The position numbers and the translations under genes are program-made. Of a stretch of DNA of 36,292 nt, positions 15,369-23,648 are shown piece by piece. The notes under the pieces are model-generated. The model saw only the letters and a list, made by a program, of their open reading frames with translations, did no database searches and was not told where the DNA came from. The stretch spans positions 1 to 36,292 of the forward strand of contig JAAFHZ010000035.1 of assembly GCA_013297675.1 (NCBI GenBank), written 5' to 3'. The DNA comes from Synechococcales cyanobacterium bin59.metabat.ball.084. GTDB taxonomy: Bacteria > Cyanobacteriota > Cyanobacteriia > Cyanobacteriales > Chamaesiphonaceae. How positions within the stretch are numbered: the stretch's first letter is position 1; every line of letters starts with the position of its first letter.

Positions 15369-17267
15369 TCAATCGGCTCTTAGCCCGATTTGATGTTTAT
15401 CCAGATGCATTCTAGTAATGGCTAAGCTGCAAGCCATACTGATATTTTCTCGATCGAGTACGCCCACAACTTCTGTGGGTGTTTCTTTGGTCACTACTGG
15501 CAGTTGATGCAAACCTCGGCCAGCCATTTTAGCCAGAGCAGTAGCCACAACTTCTTCTGGATAAGTATAAATAATTGGTTGACTGCAAATATCACTCAAC
15601 AACCGGTTTTGGGGTAAAAGTTCAGGGGCAGACTCCGAAAAATTACTCAATGCCCTATTAATATCTTCGATCGTCACAATTCCAATTATTGACTGCTCGT
15701 CATCTACTACTAGAGCGCTGCGCACATTTTTTGCCAAGAACATTTGAGCTGTGGTCAATAGACTAGTGTTGGTTGGCAAACTAAACCAACTTTGGGTCAT
15801 CACCTCGGACACTTGTAATCGATCGATCAACAAATTTTGGGGCTGTACACCTAAATCCAGTTGTTCTGGATTGAGGTTAGAATCCACCTGCGGATTTAAA
15901 GTGCTGTGGTTGAGATTTTTTACTGGATTTTTTACTGGCAGCGGAAATCGATCGACCAACCACATACTCAAACTTACACAAGCCATCAGTGGCAACACAA
16001 TCCGATAATCACGAGTCAATTCAAACATTAACAAAATAGCAGTAAGCGGTGCCCGTGCAGTAGTGGCCAACATCGCCGCCATTCCCACCATGGCATAGGC
16101 CGGAGGAGCAGCGATCGCATCATCTAGCAGCGGAAAAATTAACACCAAAGATTTAGCGTAGAAGGTGCCCATACAAGCCCCCAAAAACATTGAAGGCGCA
16201 AATAGTCCGCCCACTAAGCCACTGCCTAAGCTCACTGCCGTCATGATTAGTTTGGCTAATACCAAAGACCCCAACAACGCCAAAGAAAAGCCCACATCCT
16301 GAAGCATCGCCTCGACGGTTTCATAACCAATGCCTAAAATTTGCGGGAATTTTAACGCCACCAGCCCGACCAATAAACCGCCAATCGCTGGGGTTACTCC
16401 GATCGGTAAGCTGGCCATCGGCGACCAATACTGCCCGCGAAAGAAATCTCGCGACCACTGGATCACCGTTCTCAAGCTATAAGAGAGTAAGCTAATACCG
16501 AGTCCCAAGCCCAAATATATAGGCAGCTCCCAAGCCGATCGCACCTCATAAACTGGCAACTTAAAAGCAGGCTGGGCACCAACTCCTATTTGCTCAATTA
16601 AAGAAGAACTCACTGCCGCCAATACCACCACACTGACAGCGGAAGTTTCTAGAGTATTAACCAGCACTACTTCTAAAGCAAAAAATACTCCGGCGATCGG
16701 GGAATTAAATCCGGCTGCCACCCCGGCTGCGGCCCCCGCCGCTAACAACAAACGTCGTCGCTCTTGGGACACCCGCATGATTTGACCCAACCACACCCCA
16801 AAATTTGCGCCGATTTCTACGCTCGGTCCTTCTGGTCCTAAAGAAGCCCCTGTGCCCAAAGAAACTGCGGCTGCCAGCATTTTAATAATCCCCCGACTGG
16901 GCTGCATTTGTTCACCGGTTTGGGTGGCATCCAACATTCCGGCCAAATTTTTTCCTAGATCTTTCCAGTACCAGCGCAATAAGCCCACGGCGATCCCACC
17001 CACTACGGGGATCATTACAATCCACAGCTCACGACTGCCCCCCAGCCAATCATCTAAGCTTTCAAAGGCCAGATCATGAATGCGCTCAATCAGCAGCCGA
17101 AAAACTACTACTGTCGCTCCCGTAAAGCTGCCGATCGCCAGTGCTAACAGCAGCGACAGCGTATTTCCTGATCCGGGTAAACGCTCACTCCAGCTTTTGG
17201 GAGACCAAGAGTTTAGCCCCTGCTGCCAGAGAGAATGCCAGGAAAAATCGGGACGGTTTGCAAACAT
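15369..17267 (-). CDS. ClC family chloride channel/transporter with C-terminal CBS pair
   Basis: This 632-residue membrane protein has the ClC core followed by two CBS domains. Core motifs are GTGASLGPEGPSVEIG, containing the gating Glu; SPIAGVFFALEVVL; and GSGLVGGLFAPSMFLGACMG. About ten or more hydrophobic helices span residues 30-440. The CBS pair (about 485-620) includes VSEVMTQSWFSLPTN, VVDDEQSIIGIVTIEDINRA and LPVVTKETPTEVVGVLDREN and probably senses nucleotides or ionic strength. At the position of the internal proton Glu of E. coli ClC-ec1, the sequence appears to read Val (FFALEVV against FIIEEM), which would favour a channel or an altered coupling over a classic antiporter. The ATG at 17267 is used. 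A 15-bp tandem repeat lies just upstream. Confidence 0.93.
   Translation of the reverse strand: MFANRPDFSWHSLWQQGLNSWSPKSWSERLPGSGNTLSLLLALAIGSFTGATVVVFRLLIERIHDLAFESLDDWLGGSRELWIVMIPVVGGIAVGLLRWYWKDLGKNLAGMLDATQTGEQMQPSRGIIKMLAAAVSLGTGASLGPEGPSVEIGANFGVWLGQIMRVSQERRRLLLAAGAAAGVAAGFNSPIAGVFFALEVVLVNTLETSAVSVVVLAAVSSSLIEQIGVGAQPAFKLPVYEVRSAWELPIYLGLGLGISLLSYSLRTVIQWSRDFFRGQYWSPMASLPIGVTPAIGGLLVGLVALKFPQILGIGYETVEAMLQDVGFSLALLGSLVLAKLIMTAVSLGSGLVGGLFAPSMFLGACMGTFYAKSLVLIFPLLDDAIAAPPAYAMVGMAAMLATTARAPLTAILLMFELTRDYRIVLPLMACVSLSMWLVDRFPLPVKNPVKNLNHSTLNPQVDSNLNPEQLDLGVQPQNLLIDRLQVSEVMTQSWFSLPTNTSLLTTAQMFLAKNVRSALVVDDEQSIIGIVTIEDINRALSNFSESAPELLPQNRLLSDICSQPIIYTYPEEVVATALAKMAGRGLHQLPVVTKETPTEVVGVLDRENISMACSLAITRMHLDKHQIGLRAD
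15371..15390. terminator. hairpin at the convergent ends of cyAbrB and ClC
   Basis: AATCGGCT and AGCCCGATT form a stem with one bulged base within the last codons of the ClC gene, just after the cyAbrB stop. No T-run follows on either strand, so its role as a terminator is only suggested by position. Confidence 0.3.
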
Positions 17268-17297
17268 GAACAGGTCAAAACTAATAATCCTTTCATC

Positions 17298-17340
17298 TTA
17301 ATGTGGTTCCGGTTAGTGTGGTTCTGGTTAATGTGGTTTA
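17298..17340. repeat. 15-bp tandem repeat, about 2.9 copies
   Basis: Units TTAATGTGGTTCCGG, TTAGTGTGGTTCTGG and TTAATGTGGTTTA run head to tail between the stop of the DUF2993 gene and the start of the ClC gene, both on the minus strand. The last unit reaches the stop codon of the DUF2993 gene. It could arise by slippage; a regulatory role for ClC is possible but unproven. Confidence 0.8.
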
Positions 17341-18033
17341 CGGACGAATCCGGACTTGACCAGCACAATGTAGCTCTCCTGCGGCCAAAACCAGCTCTCG
17401 CAAATTTACTTCATCCCCCAGGTCGATCGAATAAGATTCCACCGGCTGACCAGCTAGCTCACAGTCGATTGTTAAAGGAGCCAAATGAATAATTCTGCCC
17501 TCCCGCAGCGCGATCCCCGTGCAGATATTAATGGGCACCAAGCGATCACCCTCTTGGATTTCTCCTTGTAAGATCAATTTATCGGTATTGATCTTTACCT
17601 GCTGCCAAACCAGCGTTCGATCCCCCTCTGGCAAAGCAATTACCTGGGCAATCAACTGGTTCACCGCCCCAGATAGTAGCGGTGCAGTCAAAGACGATAA
17701 CAAATCAGCATCGGCAATAGTGGCATCGATTTCTACTTCGATCGGCTGTAACACCCGCAGGGGCTTACCCCGCATTACCTGACGGAGATTGACTTCAATC
17801 TGATCGGCCAAGAGTTTAATTTTCTGTAAAGATATACCTCGATAGATAACGTTGGTGGCTAGGATAGAGATAGAGGGAATTGTCCCGGACAAGATCTGCC
17901 GATCTTTGGCCGCAATTTGGACATCTAAGCTGGCCACTTCGCTAACTTGGGTGCGCAGCCATGCCGCACAGGCTGGTGCTAGCAGAGAGCTAATAATGCC
18001 TTGGGGTTTAGAGCTTAAAGGCTGAGGATTCAA
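17338..18033 (-). CDS. DUF2993 (LmeA-like) family protein
   Basis: A 231-residue protein with the DUF2993 pattern: repeated amphipathic strands (SLDVQIAAKDRQILSGTIPS, ATNVIYRGISLQKIKLLADQ, MRGKPLRVLQPIEVEIDATI) that in this family form an elongated lipid-binding-type fold. Members in cyanobacteria are of unknown role; the actinobacterial LmeA acts in cell-envelope lipoglycan synthesis, but transfer of that function is not justified. The start must be TTG at 18033: it is preceded by GAGG at about 7 bases, an upstream ATG is followed directly by a stop, and no internal Met lies near the N-terminus. No clear signal peptide is present. The gene is divergent from the pseudouridine synthase. Confidence 0.8.
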   Translation of the reverse strand: MNPQPLSSKPQGIISSLLAPACAAWLRTQVSEVASLDVQIAAKDRQILSGTIPSISILATNVIYRGISLQKIKLLADQIEVNLRQVMRGKPLRVLQPIEVEIDATIADADLLSSLTAPLLSGAVNQLIAQVIALPEGDRTLVWQQVKINTDKLILQGEIQEGDRLVPINICTGIALREGRIIHLAPLTIDCELAGQPVESYSIDLGDEVNLRELVLAAGELHCAGQVRIRP

Positions 18034-18123
18034 ATTTCTACCTCTACATGGGAGAGAACCGATCTCTCATAGTAGCTGTTTTCCGGTAGTATCTTGGGAA
18101 CTATAGTGACAGGTCGATCTGCC

Positions 18124-18873
18124 ATGGCAGCTAGACTGCAAAAGATTTTATCTCAGTGGGGAGTCGCCTCCCGTCGTCGAGCCGAGGAGCTAATCCGCGC
18201 AGGGCGAGTTACAGTCAATGGTCGGATTGCCACCCTAGGTGACAGCGCCGATCCCGAAGTCGATCGAGTAGCGATCGATGGCCAGATACTACAAGCTCGT
18301 CCGCAGCGCTATTACTTCTTGCTAAATAAGCCCGCCGGAGTTGTTTCTACCTGCGATGATCCCCAGGGTCGATCCACGGTATTAGACTTACTGCCAGCCG
18401 ATTTGCGTCAGGGCATTCATCCAGTTGGTCGGCTTGATACCGATTCTACCGGAGCACTGCTGCTGACTAACGATGGTCAATTTACCTGTTTGTTGACCCA
18501 CCCCCGCCACCAGATTTCTAAAAAATACGAAGTTTGGGTAGCTGGCCATCCTAGCGATCAAACGCTGGATCGATGGGCGACCGGCATAGAGTTAGATGGC
18601 AAGGTAACTTTACCAGCTCAGGTCAAAGTACTGAGCGAGGATCAGCATAATACTCGATTGCAAATCCTATTGCGAGAAGGTAGAAATAGACAGATACGTA
18701 GGGTTGCTGAATTACTTGGTCATCCTGTGTTGAAACTAGATCGAACTGCGATCGGTGAAATTCCTCTTCATCTGCCTACAGCCAAATTGCTACGCGGTCA
18801 GTATCGATCTCTACTGGCAGCAGAAATAGCTTGGTTATCTACGATACTGAATTACCAAATAATCATTGACTAA
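18124..18873 (+). CDS. rluB: RluB/RsuA-type pseudouridine synthase
   Basis: The enzyme isomerises uridine to pseudouridine in ribosomal RNA. The 249-residue protein has an N-terminal S4 RNA-binding domain (about residues 2-60, ARLQKILSQWGVASRRRAEE, with RAGRVTVNG) and a catalytic domain with FLLNKPAGVVST, the motif GRLDTDSTGALLLTNDG with the catalytic Asp, and REGRNRQIRRVAELLGHPV. This arrangement suits RluB (23S rRNA) better than RsuA because the active-site block reads RLDTDSTGALLLTNDG, but the exact target base cannot be read from sequence. The longest frame starts at TTG 18094; the ATG at 18124 begins directly at the S4 domain and is preferred. Confidence 0.88.
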   Translation: MAARLQKILSQWGVASRRRAEELIRAGRVTVNGRIATLGDSADPEVDRVAIDGQILQARPQRYYFLLNKPAGVVSTCDDPQGRSTVLDLLPADLRQGIHPVGRLDTDSTGALLLTNDGQFTCLLTHPRHQISKKYEVWVAGHPSDQTLDRWATGIELDGKVTLPAQVKVLSEDQHNTRLQILLREGRNRQIRRVAELLGHPVLKLDRTAIGEIPLHLPTAKLLRGQYRSLLAAEIAWLSTILNYQIIID

Positions 18874-19011
18874 ATGAGAAAATCAAAATTTCTCGTCAAA
18901 AGTTGTGGTTCACCCTCTAAGATATTGTCTTAGCATCATCAACAATTTCACTCCTCAATTTTTTCGCACCGTCCCTTTTACTGCCAGACATTCCCTGGAA
19001 ATACCCAGCAC

Positions 19012-19767
19012 ATGACAGACCATCGCCCTTCCGCAGAAAAAATTGCCACCCTCCAAAATATCGGCTGTAGCCTCCGCCAATTGCGCCAGGAGCATTCGCT
19101 CTCGATAGAAGAGGTAGCCGAAAGAACCAGAATTCAGCCCCGTCTATTACGCGCCCTAGAAGATGGGCAAACGGATATTTTACCCGAGCCGGTTTACATT
19201 CAAGGCATGATCAAAAAATATGGCGAGAGTTTGGGAGTTAACTCCCTAGAACTAGCCAAAAGTGTGCCTGCCGATCAAATGCAGATTGTGCCCCTTAAGA
19301 GTAACCGTTGGGATGGCTTTAATCGTCCCCAAATACGGCCAGTGCATCTCTACCTTTCCTATATTTTTATGCTGTTGGCGGCTATTAGCGCCCTCTCTCA
19401 TTCTCTCAATAACTCCATTCAAAGTCTCGAAGCTGCTAATAAGCCTACCGATGCCAAGCTAGCCGCAGTTAAGAGCACGGAGACAGTAGCAGAGCAGCCC
19501 ACCGTAGCTGCGGCGGTAAATGAACCTTTGGAACTAGAAGTTAGCGCCAAGAGCGCATCTTGGGTAAAGGTTGTGGTAGACGGCCAACCAGCTTTTGAAG
19601 GTCGGCTAAACCCTGGTAATGCCAAAACTTGGACAGCTAAGCGCGAATTGATTCTCACTACTGGCAATGCCGGTGGACTGGTGGTGACTAAAAATAACAC
19701 CCAGCTTCCTGAGTTAGGTGCTCCCGGCGAAAAGCGCGAAGTAAAATTCCAATCGGAGAAATCCTAG
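19012..19767 (+). CDS. RodZ-like helix-turn-helix membrane protein with DUF4115
   Basis: RodZ-type proteins link the MreB cytoskeleton to cell-shape control. The 251-residue protein has an N-terminal helix-turn-helix of the RodZ kind (about residues 13-80: LRQLRQEHSLSIEEVAERTR, IQPRLLRALEDGQ, PVYIQGMIKKYGESLG), one membrane segment (about 112-130, HLYLSYIFMLLAAISALS), an Ala/Thr-rich linker and a C-terminal domain resembling DUF4115 (VSAKSASWVKVVVDGQPAFE; LNPGNAKTWTAKREL; TGNAGGLVVTKNN). The cytoplasmic HTH and external C-terminal domain match the family topology. Whether it serves in shape determination here is unknown; no mre genes are in the window. Confidence 0.85.
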   Translation: MTDHRPSAEKIATLQNIGCSLRQLRQEHSLSIEEVAERTRIQPRLLRALEDGQTDILPEPVYIQGMIKKYGESLGVNSLELAKSVPADQMQIVPLKSNRWDGFNRPQIRPVHLYLSYIFMLLAAISALSHSLNNSIQSLEAANKPTDAKLAAVKSTETVAEQPTVAAAVNEPLELEVSAKSASWVKVVVDGQPAFEGRLNPGNAKTWTAKRELILTTGNAGGLVVTKNNTQLPELGAPGEKREVKFQSEKS

Positions 19768-19797
19768 AGCGAAAATTTGTTTTCCGCACCAAAAACT

Positions 19798-19812
19798 TTT
19801 ACAATTTGTAAA
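19798..19812. promoter_or_regulatory. 15-bp palindrome upstream of zds
   Basis: TTTACAATTTGTAAA is a perfect palindrome around a central T, 31 bp before the zds start codon. It could be an operator or part of the 5' leader. A related TTTGTAAAGT string occurs upstream of ppsA (about 147-156). Confidence 0.3.
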
Positions 19813-19843
19813 GTAGACGGAAACAAATACTTTAGAGATACAC

Positions 19844-21295
19844 ATGCGGATTGCGATCGTTGGCGCTGGCTTAGCCGGTTTATCCACAGCAGTAGAGCTG
19901 GCGGATGCTGGACACCAAATAGAAATTTTTGAATCGCGTCCGTTTGTTGGCGGTAAAGTGGCCAGTTGGGTTGATCCTGATGGCAACCACATTGAGATGG
20001 GGCTGCATGTATTTTTTAACAATTACTTTAATCTCTTTGCCCTGATGAAAAAGATCGGGGCTTTTGAACATCTGCTACCCAAAGAGCATGTTCATAACTT
20101 TGTGAATAAAGGCGGCGAAGTTGGCCAGCTAGATTTCCGCTTCTTATTAGGAGCACCATTTCACGGACTCAAAGCTTTTTTTACCACTGGTCAGCTTACC
20201 TTTTTAGACAAGCTACAGAATGCTCTGGCTCTGGGCACTAGCCCGATCGTGGTGGGTTTACTGAATTACGAAAGCGGCATGAAAATGATTCGTGCCCTAG
20301 ATAACATTAGCTTCGCTGACTGGTTCCGCCAGCACGGCGGTAATAATCACAGTCTGCGCCGCATGTGGGACCCGATTGCTCTGGCCTTAGGGTTTATAGA
20401 CACCGAAAATATCTCGGCGCGGTGTATGTTGACCATCTTTATGATGTTCGCCGCCAAAACCGAAGCATCGAAACTGAACATGTTGGCTGGTTCTCCTCAA
20501 GAATACTTGCATGAACCAATCCTCAAATATCTGACCGATCGAGGCGTAAAAATTCATACTCGTCGCCAGTTACGAGAAATTAAATATGCTCATGATCAGA
20601 TCAATGGCTTAGTAATTGCTGATGGCGATCGGCTAGAAACCATTACTGCCGATGCCTACGTCTGTGCTTTAGATGTTCCTGGCATCCAGCGCGTCATCCC
20701 CACAGCTTGGCGAGAGCAAAAATTCTTCGACAATATTTTTGAGCTAGATGCCGTCCCAGTAGCCACCGTCCAAATGCGCTTTGACGGTTGGGTAACAGAA
20801 ATGAAGGATGCTCAGCAGCGTCAACAGCTTGAAAAAGCTGCTGGCTTAGATAATTTGCTGTATAGCGCCGACGTAGATTTTTCTTGCTTTGCTGACTTGG
20901 CTTTAACTAGCCCCTACGACTATTACAAAGAAGGTGAGGGATCGCTAATGCAGGTAGTGCTGACTCCCGGTGATAAGTTTATCCCCATGAGTAATGAAGA
21001 GATTGTGCAACACGCTCTCAAACAGGTCTTAGAACTATTTCCTTCGGCTCGGGAATTAAAAATGACCTGGTCAAGCGTGGTGAAATTAGCGCAATCCCTG
21101 TATCGAGAAAAGCCAGGGATGGACCTGTTCCGCCCCACTCAAGCTACGCCGATGCAGAATTTCTTTTTGGCTGGTAGCTATACGGCACAAGATTATATCG
21201 ATAGTATGGAGGGAGCGACGCTCTCGGGTAAACAGGCGGCAGCGGCGATTTTGGCAGTAGCCGACAAATTGCAGCCTCTAGCTACCCTTGTTTAG
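19844..21295 (+). CDS. zds: zeta-carotene desaturase
   Basis: Zds (CrtQ, plant type) introduces two double bonds into zeta-carotene to form lycopene via neurosporene, at the photosynthetic membrane, with electrons passing to quinone. The 483-residue protein opens with the dinucleotide-binding motif [20 protein letters not shown], then [20 protein letters not shown] and [19 protein letters not shown], which are typical of plant/cyanobacterial Zds. The C-terminal FAD motif is [20 protein letters not shown] followed by [11 protein letters not shown]. Length agrees with the family. The ATG at 19844 starts the Rossmann motif directly. An SRPBCC gene follows on the same strand after 57 bp, the same order I recall for slr0940-slr0941 in Synechocystis. 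Confidence 0.96.
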   Translation: MRIAIVGAGLAGLSTAVELADAGHQIEIFESRPFVGGKVASWVDPDGNHIEMGLHVFFNNYFNLFALMKKIGAFEHLLPKEHVHNFVNKGGEVGQLDFRFLLGAPFHGLKAFFTTGQLTFLDKLQNALALGTSPIVVGLLNYESGMKMIRALDNISFADWFRQHGGNNHSLRRMWDPIALALGFIDTENISARCMLTIFMMFAAKTEASKLNMLAGSPQEYLHEPILKYLTDRGVKIHTRRQLREIKYAHDQINGLVIADGDRLETITADAYVCALDVPGIQRVIPTAWREQKFFDNIFELDAVPVATVQMRFDGWVTEMKDAQQRQQLEKAAGLDNLLYSADVDFSCFADLALTSPYDYYKEGEGSLMQVVLTPGDKFIPMSNEEIVQHALKQVLELFPSARELKMTWSSVVKLAQSLYREKPGMDLFRPTQATPMQNFFLAGSYTAQDYIDSMEGATLSGKQAAAAILAVADKLQPLATLV

Positions 21296-21309
21296 ACTAC
21301 TTTAGTCTA
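21293..21309 (+). terminator. hairpin at the zds stop codon
   Basis: TAGACTA, CTT and TAGTCTA form a perfect 7-bp stem that begins with the zds stop codon. There is no T-run, so it may only slow or stabilise the transcript; zds and the downstream SRPBCC gene could still share a message. Confidence 0.3.
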
Positions 21310-21352
21310 GACTGCCCTAGTTGAATTCTCAGATCTTAATTGGCACAAAAAA

Positions 21353-21790
21353 ATGGCTGAATGGCTAGAGCATAGCGTCCAAATTGAAGTAAACATCCCG
21401 ATCGATCAGGCTTGGGATATGTGGTCTAATTTGGAACTGATGCCAACTTGGATGAAGTGGATTGATTCGGTAAAAATATTAGCCGATAATCCGGAACTAT
21501 CCCGCTGGCGACTGGCCACAGGAGGCTTTGAGTTTACTTGGCTTTCTAAGATTATTAAAACTACTACTCACCAACTAATCCAATGGGAATCGGTGGATGG
21601 GTTACAAAATCGAGGGGCAATTCGCTTTTATGACCGGGGTACTAGCAGTATTGTAAAGCTCACGGTCGGCTATGCTGTTCCTGGTTTCTTGGCACTTTTA
21701 ATGAACAATGATTTCATCCGCAAAGCTGTAGAGGGCACCCTACAAGCTGATATGGAAAGATTCAAAGAATATGCTCAACGTCCCCAATAA
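21353..21790 (+). CDS. SRPBCC family protein (polyketide cyclase/START-like)
   Basis: A 145-residue protein of the START/Bet v1-like superfamily, which binds hydrophobic ligands in a single cavity. Typical features are the first strand HSVQIEVNIPIDQAWDMWSN, LELMPTWMKWIDSVKIL, WRLATGGFEFTWLSKII and the long C-terminal helix ending TLQADMERFKEYAQ. It directly follows zds on the same strand, as its counterpart does in Synechocystis, so a role in handling a carotenoid or in supporting the desaturase is an attractive inference, not a demonstrated fact. The ATG at 21353 is the only credible start. Confidence 0.85.
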   Translation: MAEWLEHSVQIEVNIPIDQAWDMWSNLELMPTWMKWIDSVKILADNPELSRWRLATGGFEFTWLSKIIKTTTHQLIQWESVDGLQNRGAIRFYDRGTSSIVKLTVGYAVPGFLALLMNNDFIRKAVEGTLQADMERFKEYAQRPQ

Positions 21791-21846
21791 TTGCAGTTTA
21801 TCGGCGAAAAACAACAGGGAATTTTGACACCATTAGACACCCGTAT

Positions 21847-21890
21847 TTTCATCGGTAGGGGCACAATGCATTGTGCCCCTACCGATGAAA
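21847..21890. repeat. 44-bp perfect palindrome between convergent genes
   Basis: Each arm is 22 bases, with no loop: the left half runs TTTCATCGGTAGGGGCACAA then TG, and the right half is its exact complement. The GGGGCACAATGCATTGTGCCCC core is, as far as I remember, a widespread small element in cyanobacterial genomes. Here it lies between the SRPBCC gene and the convergent natD-like gene, where it could end transcription from both sides, though T-runs are short. Confidence 0.85.
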
Positions 21891-21956
21891 TTTTCGATTT
21901 CTTTATGTATTCTGGAATCCATGATCAATGGCTAACAGTCCGTATTTTGCATCGAG

Positions 21957-22811
21957 TTACATCATGCCTTTAAATAGACCCTGCGGACGGAATAACAGAG
22001 TTAGTACCATTACCAATAGTGCTATGGCTAATTTGAAATCGGCACCAACGATCGGAAACGATAGCTCTTGTACCAACCCAATCACAAAGGCTCCAGCAAT
22101 CGCCCCATAAGGATTACCAATTCCCCCCAAAATTACTGCGGCAAACATCGGTAAGGTCAAATACCAGCCCATATTCAAACGCACTGCTTCTAGGCCATAC
22201 AAACCACCAGCCAAAGCAGTCAACGCCCCCGTAATTACCCAAGTCCAAAGAACTACCTGCTGCACATTAATTCCAGTAACTTTTGCTAAATCAGGGTCAT
22301 CCGCTACCGCTCGCATTGCTTTACCAATTTTGGTGTTTTGCAACAAGCAATGCAGCGCCACCATCGCCAATGTAGAAAGTACCAGCGTGATCACAGTGGA
22401 TGTTTTGATGTTTAAACCAGCTAGCTGAATCGGCAGATCTAGCGGCAGGTCATATTTCTGCGGCTTAGTACTCCAAATAAAGGCAATGCCGTTGCGAATA
22501 AATAACCCTAAGCCGATCGAAGCAATCATGATGGTAGTGGTGTTTGCTCGCTTCTTGCGCATGGGCTGCCACAGCAGCTTATCGGAAAGCAGCATCGCCA
22601 AAATTGTCCCCACCATGCCAATGGCGATCGAGATCCACACGTTTACGCCCAGACTATTTACCACCCAGGCCAAATAGGCACCCAAGGTCATAAAATCGCC
22701 GTGGGCGAAATTAGAAAGACGTAAAATACCGTAGGTGAGAGTCAAGCCCACTGCCGCTGGAGCGATGATGCTGCCCAGGGCAATGCCGTTGATCAGGAGC
22801 TGTGGGTCCAT
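21957..22811 (-). CDS. natD: branched-chain/neutral amino acid ABC permease (LivH family, NatD-like)
   Basis: This 284-residue permease belongs to the LivH family of amino acid ABC transporters. Motifs are GIALGSIIAPAAVGLTLTYG, RLSNFAHGDFMTLGAYLAWV near the N-terminus and MRAVADDPDLAKVTGIN, the cytoplasmic loop that contacts the ATPase, followed by AGGLYGLEAVRLNMGWY and VILGGIGNPYGAIAGAFVIG. Eight or so membrane helices are visible. The sequence looks like NatD of the cyanobacterial N-I neutral amino acid system, but the other Nat subunits are not in the window. The longest frame begins at GTG 22871; the ATG at 22811 gives the family start MDPQLLINGIALG. Confidence 0.85.
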   Translation of the reverse strand: MDPQLLINGIALGSIIAPAAVGLTLTYGILRLSNFAHGDFMTLGAYLAWVVNSLGVNVWISIAIGMVGTILAMLLSDKLLWQPMRKKRANTTTIMIASIGLGLFIRNGIAFIWSTKPQKYDLPLDLPIQLAGLNIKTSTVITLVLSTLAMVALHCLLQNTKIGKAMRAVADDPDLAKVTGINVQQVVLWTWVITGALTALAGGLYGLEAVRLNMGWYLTLPMFAAVILGGIGNPYGAIAGAFVIGLVQELSFPIVGADFKLAIALLVMVLTLLFRPQGLFKGMM

Positions 22812-22916
22812 GTGTTTGCCGATCGAAGTAGTAGATTGTTGCGACTGAAGAAATTTAACCACAAAGCGCACCTCAAAAAGTGTAGATCCAAGGTATTGGC
22901 AAAGTATTAGAGGTCA

Positions 22917-22937
22917 GCGATCGCCTATGGCGCAAGC
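22917..22937. repeat. short HIP1-containing hairpin
   Basis: The HIP1 octamer GCGATCGC at 22917 runs into a small stem CGCC-TAT-GGCG (22922-22932) followed by CAAGC. It lies between the divergent natD-like and ABC ATPase genes and looks like one of the small repeats common in cyanobacteria. Confidence 0.35.
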
Positions 22938-22985
22938 AAAGCTATCGTGCAATAATCGAAATCCCCTAAATATCCGTGAGTTTTC

Positions 22986-23621
22986 ATGCTGCTGCTCAAA
23001 AATCTCAGCTATCATCCACCTGCTGCCATGGCACCTATTTTGGGTGACGTGAATTTGAAGCTAGCCCCCCAACAGCTTGGTTTAGTGATCGGCTCCAGCG
23101 GTTCGGGGAAGAGTACTTTGCTAGAGCTGCTCTCTGGTCTGGCCAAGCCTACTAGTGGCAACATTATGTGGCGAGACCAAAATTTGGATTTAGAGAGCCT
23201 GCAACAGATGGCTGGTTTGGTTTTTCAGTTTCCAGAGCGACATTTTTGCACTAATACTATTTTGGAAGAATTGCGGCTCGGTCATCCGGCGATCAATAGT
23301 CCAGAAATTGGTCAGGCGTTGATGGATGTGGGTTTGGAGTCTTTGGCTTGGGATAAGTCGCCGAATGATTTGAGTGGTGGTCAGCAGCGGCGGCTGGCTT
23401 TGGCGGTGCAGTTAATTCGTCAGCCGCAAATTTTGTTGTTGGATGAGCCGACAGCGGGGTTAGACTGGTCGATGCGCCTGCAAGTGGTGAATTTGTTGGG
23501 GGAGCTGAAGAAAAAATGGACTTTGTTGGTGGTGACGCATGATGCTAGTGATTTGCAGGGGATTGCGGATTGTTGCTGGTCGATCGAGCATGGCAAGGTG
23601 TCGGTGGTAGGAAATAAGTAA
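22986..23621 (+). CDS. ABC transporter ATP-binding protein, ECF-like
   Basis: A 211-residue ATPase with all motifs: Walker A IGSSGSGKSTLLELLSGL, the Q-loop FQFPERHFCTNT, the signature LSGGQQRRLALAVQL, Walker B ILLLDEPTAGLD and the switch His in LLVVTHDASDL. The Q-loop FQFPE is typical of energy-coupling factor (cobalt/vitamin) ATPases, so it probably powers an ECF-type or related import complex. It is shorter than usual EcfA proteins (about 250-280 residues). No membrane partner lies beside it, so the substrate is unknown. The rsmG gene follows on the same strand within 30 bp. Confidence 0.88.
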   Translation: MLLLKNLSYHPPAAMAPILGDVNLKLAPQQLGLVIGSSGSGKSTLLELLSGLAKPTSGNIMWRDQNLDLESLQQMAGLVFQFPERHFCTNTILEELRLGHPAINSPEIGQALMDVGLESLAWDKSPNDLSGGQQRRLALAVQLIRQPQILLLDEPTAGLDWSMRLQVVNLLGELKKKWTLLVVTHDASDLQGIADCCWSIEHGKVSVVGNK

Positions 23622-23648
23622 TGAATTCTTTGGAATTTGGGGATTTTT

